Origin: Bacillota bacterium
GTDB taxonomy: Bacteria > Bacillota > Clostridia > Lachnospirales > Lachnospiraceae
Direction: 5' to 3'
Length of the DNA: 61,097 nt
Assembly (NCBI GenBank): GCA_023443225.1
Contig: JAEZVF010000068.1
Span: 1-61,097 of the forward strand
The position numbers and the translations under genes are program-made. Shown here one piece after another: positions 6,912 through 15,657 of the stretch; the first letter of the stretch is position 1, and each line of letters starts with the position of its first letter. The notes below the pieces were generated by a model, which saw only the letters and a program-made list of their open reading frames with translations, was not told the origin of the DNA and did no database searches.

Positions 6912-9161
6912 TTAATTAATTCTAAATATTTGAATCGCTTCTTCTAATTTCTTTGCATCATTAGCCAATTCTAAAGCCGCGTTACTAAGATTTTCAACTG
7001 ATCCAATCTGATTATTGGCAGTTGTACTAACTTCTTCCGATGCTGCTGCAGTTTCCTCAGATACAGCAGAAATATTGCTGATAGCATCAACCGTATCTTC
7101 TTTCGCAGATTCAATGCCCTTTACGCCGATTGAAATAATATCCAGATTATTTGCCAGCTTTTCAACATGATTGTTAATTTCCTCAAAGACATCGACCGTC
7201 TTATGTAGAGCAACTGTCTGAGATTCCACAATATCTTCTGCCTGTTTCGCTGTTAAAGCAGTATTCTGTGTCTTATTCTGAATATCCGTTACAATATCTT
7301 TAATTTCATTTGCTGCCTTAACGGATTGATCCGCCAATTTACGGATTTCATCTGCAACAACTGCAAATCCACGACCAGCTTCACCCGCTCTTGCTGCTTC
7401 TATGGAAGCATTTAATGAAAGCAAGTTTGTTTGAGAAGCAATTTCATTGATAATACCAACAAAATTACCGATGCTATTAGATTGTACCTCTAAAGCCTCT
7501 ATCTCCTGAATTACTACCTGTGTAACATCGCTGGTTGCTTTTGTCTTATCTTTTAAATCGTCAATAATATTAATACCACTACCAACGATGGATTTTGTAT
7601 CATTTGCAATTTGCTCAATTTCATATGTACTGCTGTATACCTGATTAATTTTTTCTGAAAGGTTAACCATTTGCCCGGAACAATTTTCAGTATCTGTAGC
7701 CTGTTGAACAACGCCCTTTTCAATCTCATCTATGGTTAAGGATATATCCTTAGTCGCATATAAGATATCTTCCGATGTTGCAGAAAGCACACTAGCAGAA
7801 TCACTAACTTTCGTTCCTACCTCTGCTACCTCACCAATCAGATTCCTCATATTACCTACCATGTCGGACAGTCCATTAGAAAGAACCTGTAGTTCATCTT
7901 TTCGTTTTGTTTCAAACTTTGCTGTCAAATCTCCCTTCGCAGCCTGTGATATTGATTTCATTAGCTTAGATATAGCACTACCAATTCCCCCAGCAATGAT
8001 TGTTCCAGCTAAAATTGCTATTATACTTGCAAAAAGAGTAAATACTACAATTAGCATTTTAATACTATCTGCCTGTCTTGTAATTGTAACTTTCGGAACC
8101 AAGGCACATACCATGGAGCCTGTGTCGCCAACCTTACTATAAACATAAATATAATCCTGATTGTTATATGTCTGATAGGAATGTCCATCCATTTCTTCGT
8201 TTAAAACAGACTCCTTATAGTAAGGTAATTCACTAAATACGGTTAACTCGTCTGTATTGGATAGGGTCTCCTTTCCATCTACTGTCACAAAACCAAGAAT
8301 ACTACCTTCTCCATAATCAATTTCATCAAGGGTCTCCGCTATCTTCTTGCTGGAAATATCCATAACAACATATCCCAACCCAAAACTCATCTTTCTGATA
8401 ATGGATATTGCATATTCATCATTACTAATTTGCAGCTTTTCGTCTAAGAAGCTATGATTACCGACCCATTGTACATCTTGCCCAGCTTCCTCAAAGGATT
8501 TTCCGTCTACTGACTCTACAAATTGATAATATAGATCCTCCGGTATCGTACTGGTTACCATAGATGATGATACGCTTCTTCCAATCTTTCCAAAAATATG
8601 CATATCACCTATAAACCTATTCGTAGATTGCACTACAACAAGTTCTTCTGTCAATTGTCTATAATTCTGTATATCCTCTAATACCTCTTTTTCGTTAAAT
8701 CTGTTGTAATAACTTGTCACACTATCACTGAGAATAAACTCAACTCCTCTGCTTTTAACAGATTCCAGACCTAAAGTTATGTAGTCACTAACAGCATTCA
8801 AAGTGTCTGTTGTACTATTCTGGTATATGGTAGTAATTGCATTGGTCGCCTTTACATAACAAAGTATTCCAAAAACCACCATCAAAACAATAGGGATAAA
8901 AGTAGCTGCTAAAATCTTGCTTCTAATACCGAGAAAAGTTTTAGAAAATCTTCTTCTGTCTTTCATCTCATTTTTTACTTCAGATTTTATTTTCTTTGCT
9001 TTCTTATGTATTTTTTCTTTCTTAGGTTCTAAACTATTTGTATTGTCGTCACCAGTTTGATCGCTACTAATATCCTTCTTCCTTTTCTTTCCTTCCAGCC
9101 GTAAAAATTTCTTGAAATCTTTTTTTTCTTTATTGCCAAAATCAAGACTCTTTTTTTTCAT
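6912..9161 (-). CDS. methyl-accepting chemotaxis protein
   Basis: From the ATG at 9161 (AGGTGG upstream; a longer frame starts at 9209 with a poor site) the protein has 749 residues. The order is: a ~75-residue lysine-rich cytosolic leader, a first membrane segment (ILAATFIPIVLMVVFGILCYV), an external Cache-like sensor of roughly 260 residues, a second membrane segment, a HAMP domain, and a long helical signalling domain. The signalling domain contains the strictly conserved hairpin tip around SQTNLLSLNASIEAARAGE. It would signal ligand binding to CheA/CheW at the pole. The position beside xylAB and xylR suggests, but does not prove, a sugar attractant. The long basic N-terminus is unusual. 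Confidence 0.93.
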   Translation of the reverse strand: MKKKSLDFGNKEKKDFKKFLRLEGKKRKKDISSDQTGDDNTNSLEPKKEKIHKKAKKIKSEVKNEMKDRRRFSKTFLGIRSKILAATFIPIVLMVVFGILCYVKATNAITTIYQNSTTDTLNAVSDYITLGLESVKSRGVEFILSDSVTSYYNRFNEKEVLEDIQNYRQLTEELVVVQSTNRFIGDMHIFGKIGRSVSSSMVTSTIPEDLYYQFVESVDGKSFEEAGQDVQWVGNHSFLDEKLQISNDEYAISIIRKMSFGLGYVVMDISSKKIAETLDEIDYGEGSILGFVTVDGKETLSNTDELTVFSELPYYKESVLNEEMDGHSYQTYNNQDYIYVYSKVGDTGSMVCALVPKVTITRQADSIKMLIVVFTLFASIIAILAGTIIAGGIGSAISKLMKSISQAAKGDLTAKFETKRKDELQVLSNGLSDMVGNMRNLIGEVAEVGTKVSDSASVLSATSEDILYATKDISLTIDEIEKGVVQQATDTENCSGQMVNLSEKINQVYSSTYEIEQIANDTKSIVGSGINIIDDLKDKTKATSDVTQVVIQEIEALEVQSNSIGNFVGIINEIASQTNLLSLNASIEAARAGEAGRGFAVVADEIRKLADQSVKAANEIKDIVTDIQNKTQNTALTAKQAEDIVESQTVALHKTVDVFEEINNHVEKLANNLDIISIGVKGIESAKEDTVDAISNISAVSEETAAASEEVSTTANNQIGSVENLSNAALELANDAKKLEEAIQIFRIN

Positions 9162-9270
9162 ATTAAGCCACCTAACCTTCCACCTGTTAACTTTACTAAA
9201 ATTTAACATAACCTTTTCACTATATTATAACATTATTTGCATAATATTGAAACTGTTTCGTGTTTTTTTA

Positions 9271-9289
9271 TAGTTTTTCGTCAATACTA
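9271..9289 (+). promoter_or_regulatory. weak candidate XylR autoregulatory site
   Basis: TAGTTTTTCGTCAATACTA is an imperfect dyad in which 6 of 9 pairs match, with TAGT/ACTA ends. It shares GTCAA and TAGTTT with the xylAB operator but with different spacing. It lies about 100 bases upstream of the regulator start. Repressors of this family are often autoregulated; the assignment is tentative. Confidence 0.3.
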
Positions 9290-9391
9290 ATAAAGGGTTA
9301 CCTCTTTTCAACTGTATTTTTTTATGTTATTATAACAATATTGCTAAAAGTATAAAGCAAAAGAGATTTATGAAAGCAAGGAAGAAATTAT

Positions 9392-10561
9392 ATGGTTACT
9401 GGAAGTAAAGAATTGATTAGAGATATTAACTCTACCCTTGTCTTAGAAACAATAATTAATTCTAAGCCTATTTCACGTGCTACAATTTCAAAACAGCTAG
9501 GTTTAACAAAAGCCACAATTTCAGCAATTGTGCAAGACTTGATTAACAAGTCCTTAGTTATAGAAATTGGAAGTGATGATACAAGTCTGGGAAGAAAACC
9601 AATCCTTCTCAGTTTTAATAAAAAAGCTGGTCATATCGTATGTGTAGATATCGGATTAGATACCATCTCCGTCCTTTTGACCGATCTTCTTGGTGAAGAC
9701 TGTAGCTTAAAACAGATTCGAACACCCAAAGCAACGGTTGATATCGTATCTGTATTAAGTAACTTAATTGCCTCCATGAAACAAAACCCTAGCAATACTC
9801 CTTATGGTTTAGTTGGAATAACATTAGGCATCCATGGTGTTATCTCTGATAATAAAGTTTCTTTTACCCCCTATTATGATTTAACGAGTATTGATTTAGC
9901 TGGGGAGTTGGAGCAGATTTTTCATACCCCGGTCTATCTTGAAAACGAAGCTAATCTTTCCGTATTAGGCGAAAAGACCTTTATGTATGATTATCCCAAC
10001 ATAGCAAACATCAGCGTTCATTCTGGAATTGGTTTGGGGTTATTAATTGATAATAACGTTTATACTGGATACAATGGCAGGGCTGGTGAATTTGGTCATA
10101 CAATTGTGGAAATAGACGGAAGGGAATGCCCATGTGGTAACCATGGATGTTTGGAACAGTATGTATCTGAGCGGGTATTATTGAATGATTTTGCAAAACA
10201 AAAAGGACTTGCAAAAATTGACTTTGATACTTTTTCTTCAATGTATCAGACTGGTGATATCGATGCAATAGCCATAACGGAACGATTTGTTAAATACATG
10301 TCTGTATGTGTAAACAATGTATTAAATGCATACAATCCTGATATTGTTATAATAAACAGTTCCTTTACCATCTTTTTTCCGGGGCTGACAAAAATGATCG
10401 AACAATCCCTTCGTAGCAAAATGAACAGTGTGATTCAGATTGTTCCTTCCGCTTTACAGGACTCTTCCATTTTACTTGGCGGAATCTGTGTAGCAATTAA
10501 GAATTTTCTTGGAATTCAAACATTAAATTTAAGAAACAATGAATTAAAAAAGAGGCAATAG
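9392..10561 (+). CDS. xylR: ROK-family transcriptional regulator, XylR-like
   Basis: The 389-residue protein begins with a winged helix-turn-helix (about residues 17-60, containing ISRATISKQLGLTKATISAIV) followed by a ROK sugar-kinase-like domain. The ROK zinc motif is complete in GHTIVEIDGRECPCGNHGCLEQY. An ATP-loop-like DIGLDTISVLLTD is present, but such regulators bind sugar rather than phosphorylate it. Family length is ~380-400. AGGAAG precedes the ATG. Its location one gene from xylAB, with a XylR-like palindrome at their promoter, supports a role as xylose-responsive repressor. A long terminator follows. Confidence 0.85.
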   Translation: MVTGSKELIRDINSTLVLETIINSKPISRATISKQLGLTKATISAIVQDLINKSLVIEIGSDDTSLGRKPILLSFNKKAGHIVCVDIGLDTISVLLTDLLGEDCSLKQIRTPKATVDIVSVLSNLIASMKQNPSNTPYGLVGITLGIHGVISDNKVSFTPYYDLTSIDLAGELEQIFHTPVYLENEANLSVLGEKTFMYDYPNIANISVHSGIGLGLLIDNNVYTGYNGRAGEFGHTIVEIDGRECPCGNHGCLEQYVSERVLLNDFAKQKGLAKIDFDTFSSMYQTGDIDAIAITERFVKYMSVCVNNVLNAYNPDIVIINSSFTIFFPGLTKMIEQSLRSKMNSVIQIVPSALQDSSILLGGICVAIKNFLGIQTLNLRNNELKKRQ

Positions 10562-10564
10562 ATG

Positions 10565-10620
10565 AACTGACTTCCCATATGTTAGACTAACTAATCTAAC
10601 ATATGGGAAGTCAGTTTTTT
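10565..10620 (+). terminator. rho-independent terminator of xylR
   Basis: A perfect 22-base stem, 10565-10586 with 10595-10616, has an 8-base loop and is followed by TTTT on the plus strand. The right arm runs up to the stop codon of the convergent lipid kinase gene (10619), so both messages overlap this structure. Confidence 0.9.
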
Positions 10621-11527
10621 ACTTGCCCTTTTTTCTTAATGTTGATATTTTAATCGCCTGTTTGTAATTACGGATATTTACTGTCTGATACTCTCCACCA
10701 TATTCTCCATCGATTGCCCAAGGCACCGATTCCTCTGATATCAGCTGAATTTCTTTTACCGGGATTGAAATGATATGATCACTATTTATATTTCCTGTCA
10801 GTAAGTCGTTAATAACACTTTGTAAGTCCAGTACGTTTTGAGGTACTTTTATAAAGATTCCTTCGAACTGTCCATCATCGAGATGTACATCTTTCCCTGT
10901 TAATCCTTTGAATCCACCTACCGAATTTGAATTAGCCACCATACCATAAATAAAATTATCCGAAAGGATACGGTCCCCAGAATGTATTTCCATATGATAG
11001 GACTTCCAGTTTGGAAGTCTCTTAACACCTTCCAAAATATAAGCCAGTCTTCCTAACATATTCTTTGAAGTCTGTGGTGTTTCATATGCAGCATCTGTAA
11101 ACAAGCCAAACGCAGCAGTATATGTAAAGTATTTCCCATTTATCTCTCCTATATCATACGAAAACACTTCCCCATTCAAAACCACCTCTGCTGCCTTAAG
11201 CATGTTTTTGGGCATGTTGAGGCTATAGGCATAGTCATTGGTTGTACCAGAAGGAATATATCCAATCTTCGGTTTTTGACTACTATACATAAGACCATTA
11301 ATCACTTCATTTAAAGTACCGTCACCTCCCGAGCACACAACATATTCATATTCTACTCGTTTTAAACAATCCATGACTATTTTCTTGGCATCTTTCTTTC
11401 CAAGAGTTGCATAAATCACAACTTCATATCCATGCCTTACAAATAATTCAACAATATCAGATAAGCAGTTTTTTATCTTGCCTTTTCCCGCATTCGGATT
11501 GTAAACAAACAGCAATTTTTTCTTCAT
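10619..11527 (-). CDS. diacylglycerol kinase-family lipid kinase (YegS/DagK-like)
   Basis: The 302-residue cytosolic kinase has the DAGK catalytic fold: NPNAGKG near the N-terminus, the nucleotide-binding GGDGTLNEV motif, and GTTNDYA. The C-terminal beta domain contains the WAIDGEY motif. Members phosphorylate diacylglycerol or related lipids to recycle polar-lipid by-products. Length is typical. Its ATG overlaps the stop of the upstream spore-protein-like gene by 4 bases (ATGA), so translation is probably coupled. Confidence 0.9.
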   Translation of the reverse strand: MKKKLLFVYNPNAGKGKIKNCLSDIVELFVRHGYEVVIYATLGKKDAKKIVMDCLKRVEYEYVVCSGGDGTLNEVINGLMYSSQKPKIGYIPSGTTNDYAYSLNMPKNMLKAAEVVLNGEVFSYDIGEINGKYFTYTAAFGLFTDAAYETPQTSKNMLGRLAYILEGVKRLPNWKSYHMEIHSGDRILSDNFIYGMVANSNSVGGFKGLTGKDVHLDDGQFEGIFIKVPQNVLDLQSVINDLLTGNINSDHIISIPVKEIQLISEESVPWAIDGEYGGEYQTVNIRNYKQAIKISTLRKKGK

Positions 11528-11739
11528 GACTTATCCTGCGCCTCCGTCCGCATTTGCTTCCTTCTTTTCGTCATAATCCCACCAATACGACCAGTTTCTT
11601 TTGCAGATAAAGATTTCCACCCGCTTTCCAGAACACGATCCAATAAACCTAATTCTGTTGCTATTTCATATTTCAGTTTATCCTCAGGCTTTATTTCACT
11701 TAATACTATTTTATCGGATTTTTTAACCTTTTTATTCAT
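11524..11739 (-). CDS. alpha/beta-type small acid-soluble spore protein-like
   Basis: The 71-residue protein contains KYEIATELGL, matching the germination-protease region (E-I-A) of alpha/beta SASPs, then an insert and KETGRIGGIMTKRR, matching the C-terminal GxxGGxMxKR motif that contacts DNA. It has a longer basic N-terminus than classical SASPs, so it may be a minor, SspF-like type. Such proteins coat spore DNA and protect it. AAGGGTG precedes the ATG. It overlaps the lipid kinase and lies downstream of addA on the same strand. Confidence 0.65.
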   Translation of the reverse strand: MNKKVKKSDKIVLSEIKPEDKLKYEIATELGLLDRVLESGWKSLSAKETGRIGGIMTKRRKQMRTEAQDKS

Positions 11740-11770
11740 ATTCTTTTACACCCTTTCAAGATTTTAACAT

Positions 11771-11813
11771 AGGACTGATTCAATACAATTTTTTCTTGTA
11801 GTAAATCAGTCCT
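11771..11813. terminator. inverted repeat between addA and the spore-protein-like gene
   Basis: AGGACTGATT (11771-11780) pairs with AATCAGTCCT (11804-11813), with further pairing of TACAA and TTGTA inside. No good T tract follows on the minus strand, so it may be a weak terminator or an RNA-stabilising hairpin. A smaller imperfect stem with a TTTTT run (about 11886-11910, minus) directly follows the addA stop and may be the actual terminator. Confidence 0.4.
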
Positions 11814-11919
11814 TGTTGCCTAATCTATATAAAGTGTAGCCGAGAAATTTTATTTCATACCATAAAATTCAAACAAAAAGTATTTAAAAAGTCCTAAAGG
11901 GCTTATGACGCCTACATCA

Positions 11920-14900
11920 TCAATTAATAAAAATTTCTTTATTTAGCCCAAAAGAATAGATTATTTTTTCCTTTACGCGTTTATTGGTTAATTGTTCCAA
12001 TGCCTTTTGATAATATTTCAGCTGCGTTGCATACCAGTTCACTAAAATAGCTTCTCCATCTTCTATATCAACAGAATCTGTTTTGTAATCCACTATAATT
12101 AAATCATTATCTTCTTCAAAATATACATCAATAACACCTTGAACTAACACCATTTCTTTACTTTTAAAGTTGCTATTAATTTCATTTGCTTGCATTCCCA
12201 TGACAAACTGACGCTCCGTATATAATTTTCCGAGCTTTTCAGCTGAACGCATTCGTTTGGCTACCGGACTTAATGTAAAAGTATAAAGTTTCTCTACATC
12301 CAACGCTTTACATTCCATCTGGTTGATTCTACCGGATAAGACCATGTTGTCTAAGGCAGAAATGAGATCTTCCTTGTGTATTATTTCGGTCAGCTGAATA
12401 TCTTCCAATACTCTATGATACACGGTACCCAAATCCGCCCCTGTCGCTTGCTCTGCCTGTCTGATAAATGCTGGAAGCGTTTTTTCTGCGTTTTTTTTGT
12501 TAAATATGCTTAAGGATATCCCCAAGTCATCCTTTTCTAATTGACCTAGTTTCTTAAGTTCTGATACAGTCAGTTTAGTATGAATATTTGTTTCTGCCTG
12601 ATATGGATAAGGAAATTCCATCCTTTCCCTAATTTCATCACTTATGCTACTGTCATAAACAATCTCATTGTCCCAATGGATCAGTTCTTCCTGATTTCTT
12701 CTATTACTGATTTGATTCTTAATTTCTTCTGTTGCAAGCTCCAGATAAGATAGGTTTCTTACGACAATCTCTGCCTGATCCTGAAAGATTGCACTATTCT
12801 TGTCCGTTGATATTCCAAAACCAGATAAAATCTCACAAAACCCCCGATGACGCATGACAGCGGGTATAATCCAATCCAAAAAGGTAGAGGCACTGGCTAA
12901 ATGACTAAACAAAAACTGTTTTTCTTCCTGTCTGCAAATATTTGCCCATTTAACCAGTTTATCTTCTGCTTTTTTCAATCCACCTGTTATAATCAGTTTC
13001 TCTTTAGCCCTAGTCATTGCTACATACAACACACGCAATTCCTCACCCAAGTTATCGAACACCATTTCTTTTTGGATTACCTTTTTTATTAGGGTTGGGG
13101 CTTTCACTCTCAATTTGTGATCCATATAATCCGGGCCCAATCCTAGGTCAGGGTGGATTAACAGCTTACTTTTAGAATCTTGGTTATTAAATGCTTTGCC
13201 CATTCCTGCTGCAAACACAATAGGAAATTCCAATCCTTTGCTCTTATGAATACTCATAATTTTAACGGTATTATCATTACCGCCGGCAATTTCCGCTTCC
13301 CCGAAATCAATATCATATTTATTTAACTTTTCAATATAACGTATAAAATGGAATAATCCACGGTAGCTGGTGGATTCAAATCTTATCGCTCGCTGAATGA
13401 GCATATCTATATTAGCCCTACGCTTTTCTCCAGCCGGCATAGCAGAAGCAAAATAATAATACCCGGTATCCTCCAATACTTTTAGGATTAATTCATGGAT
13501 GGATAATACAGATACTAAATTACGATAACCTTCTAATTTAGTAAGGAATTTCGTAAGTTTGCTTATTAGGATTTCCGATTCACTCTTTACAACGATCCCT
13601 TTACTGAATTCAACAGCCGCTTCATACATGGAAATCCCTTTTCCGGTAATTCTTATCATTGCCAATTCATCGCTGTCTAGTCCAACAATAGGAGACTTAA
13701 GTATTGCTGTAAATGGAATATCCTGTCTTGGATTATCAATGATACGTAGTAAATTAAGAATTGTACGGATTTCTACGGTTGAGAAATATCCTGTATGTGT
13801 TTCTGTATGAACCGGAATTCCTTCTGCTGCTAACGTATCTGCAAATACTTCCGCCCAATTGCTCATTGTCCTAAGTAAAATTACAATATCCCTATATTCT
13901 GCTTGGCGGAATTGTGTTTTCTTATCAATAACCCGTAATCCATATTCAGGATCCGTTAATTCCTTAATCCTCTTTGCAATTGCCTTTGCCTCGATTTCCT
14001 TGGCAGAATACTCTTCTTCCTCTTTGTCAGCCAATCCGTTGGTATCTTCGTTATCACTATGCATATTGTCTGTTTCTGGAGGATCGACAGAGACTAGTAG
14101 AATTTCTGTATCCTTTGATATCCCATCCGTATCTTCACCAAAATATGCACCAGGATATAAAGCAACCTGATGATCATATTCGATATTGCCGAGCTTTCGG
14201 GTCATAATCTGCTCAAAAATAAAATTAATACTGTCTAAAACAACTTCCCTACTCCGGAAATTCTTATGAAGATCAATTCTCTGATGATCGCTATCTTGGG
14301 TATCGTAATTCTCAAATTTCTCCATGAATATTTCTGGCCTGGCCAGTCTAAATTTATAGATACTTTGTTTCACATCACCAACCATAAAAAGATTTGGGCG
14401 ACCATCCCGCTCTCCTGATATACTGTTCATAATTGTTTCTTGTACTTCATTACTGTCTTGATACTCATCGATCAGAATCTCAGCATAATACTCACTCAGT
14501 TCTTTTGCTGCCGGCGTGGGAACGGTCTCTTCTCCATTTTTCTGAACTAGAATGTGCAGAGCAAAATGCTCTAAATCATTAAAATCGACCAGATTCTTTT
14601 CTGCTTTCTTTTCAGCATAGGCTTTCGCAAAATCAATCGTTAGATTTATGAGAACTTCCATTGGACTCTTCATGGCCCGAATATCGTCAAACATATCTTC
14701 TGCCGATTGAAAGAAATAATTTTTCTTAATATCACCAATTGCCTTTTTTATTTCTTCCCGTATTAATTTTACCTGATTCTTTTTGTCTTCACTAACGCCT
14801 TCTTCTTTTTTACCAGACAGTCTTGCAAACTTAAGATCTGCAAAAGCATCTAGGTATTCTTTATAATCAGAAAGTTCTGTTAATGCAGATAGCATATCTG

Positions 14901-15657
14901 CATCACTTTCTAAGGCCGTAATATATGCGCTTGGTCCATCTGCTTCTTCACATATTCGAATTGCACTCTTGCACCGAAGCTGCATATCATTAAGTATTGT
15001 TTTAATCTGTGTTAGAAGTTTCTGCATCCAATCAGAGTTCATCATCTCTTCGAGAGATGATATGGAAAAGATATTCTTTTTTTCATTCAACCATTCTTCC
15101 GGCCATGGATAACTCATGGAAAAATCATATAGCTTTAGTATTAAACCTTCAATTGCTGCATCGGATTTACCGGAAGAAAAGCTTTCAATAAAGTTTAAGA
15201 AATCTTCCTCGCTTTTTTCATAATACGCTTCTAAAAGATCTTCTATAACATCTGATTTCATTAGGACCAGTTCTGCATCATCTGCAATACGAAAGGAAGG
15301 ATCCAAATCAATGGTATTAAAATGATTTCGAATTACATTCAAACAGAAACTATGAATCGTTGTAATCTGTGCACTGTGAATTAAGGTCATCTGCTTTTGT
15401 AAATGTAGATTCTCCGGCATCTCTGAAACCTTTTTTTCGATAGCAGCACCGATTCTCTCCTTCATTTCCGCTGCTGCGGCATTTGTAAAGGTCACAATCA
15501 GTAAACGGTCTATGTCTATGGGATGTTCGCCTTCAGAAATCATGGATATAATTCTTGCAACAAGTACGGCTGTCTTACCGGAACCTGCAGCGGCAGAAAC
15601 CAGAATATTACGATTTCTTAATTCAATAACCTTCTGTTGGTCTTTCGTCCAATCCAT
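11920..15657 (-). CDS. addA: helicase-exonuclease AddAB, subunit AddA
   Basis: The 1245-residue protein is a UvrD-type helicase with a C-terminal RecB-type nuclease, the expected size for AddA. Walker A is AAAGSGKT at 22-29; the DEYQDSNEVQ motif II, the VGDVKQSIYKFR motif III, and VMSIHKSKGLEF-like and LYVAMTRAKE motifs follow in order. The nuclease core D1190-Y-K-T-D is near the end. With AddB it resects double-strand breaks up to Chi. Its ATG lies inside the addB 3' end (35-base overlap), which points to a translationally coupled operon. Confidence 0.96.
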   Translation of the reverse strand: MDWTKDQQKVIELRNRNILVSAAAGSGKTAVLVARIISMISEGEHPIDIDRLLIVTFTNAAAAEMKERIGAAIEKKVSEMPENLHLQKQMTLIHSAQITTIHSFCLNVIRNHFNTIDLDPSFRIADDAELVLMKSDVIEDLLEAYYEKSEEDFLNFIESFSSGKSDAAIEGLILKLYDFSMSYPWPEEWLNEKKNIFSISSLEEMMNSDWMQKLLTQIKTILNDMQLRCKSAIRICEEADGPSAYITALESDADMLSALTELSDYKEYLDAFADLKFARLSGKKEEGVSEDKKNQVKLIREEIKKAIGDIKKNYFFQSAEDMFDDIRAMKSPMEVLINLTIDFAKAYAEKKAEKNLVDFNDLEHFALHILVQKNGEETVPTPAAKELSEYYAEILIDEYQDSNEVQETIMNSISGERDGRPNLFMVGDVKQSIYKFRLARPEIFMEKFENYDTQDSDHQRIDLHKNFRSREVVLDSINFIFEQIMTRKLGNIEYDHQVALYPGAYFGEDTDGISKDTEILLVSVDPPETDNMHSDNEDTNGLADKEEEEYSAKEIEAKAIAKRIKELTDPEYGLRVIDKKTQFRQAEYRDIVILLRTMSNWAEVFADTLAAEGIPVHTETHTGYFSTVEIRTILNLLRIIDNPRQDIPFTAILKSPIVGLDSDELAMIRITGKGISMYEAAVEFSKGIVVKSESEILISKLTKFLTKLEGYRNLVSVLSIHELILKVLEDTGYYYFASAMPAGEKRRANIDMLIQRAIRFESTSYRGLFHFIRYIEKLNKYDIDFGEAEIAGGNDNTVKIMSIHKSKGLEFPIVFAAGMGKAFNNQDSKSKLLIHPDLGLGPDYMDHKLRVKAPTLIKKVIQKEMVFDNLGEELRVLYVAMTRAKEKLIITGGLKKAEDKLVKWANICRQEEKQFLFSHLASASTFLDWIIPAVMRHRGFCEILSGFGISTDKNSAIFQDQAEIVVRNLSYLELATEEIKNQISNRRNQEELIHWDNEIVYDSSISDEIRERMEFPYPYQAETNIHTKLTVSELKKLGQLEKDDLGISLSIFNKKNAEKTLPAFIRQAEQATGADLGTVYHRVLEDIQLTEIIHKEDLISALDNMVLSGRINQMECKALDVEKLYTFTLSPVAKRMRSAEKLGKLYTERQFVMGMQANEINSNFKSKEMVLVQGVIDVYFEEDNDLIIVDYKTDSVDIEDGEAILVNWYATQLKYYQKALEQLTNKRVKEKIIYSFGLNKEIFIN

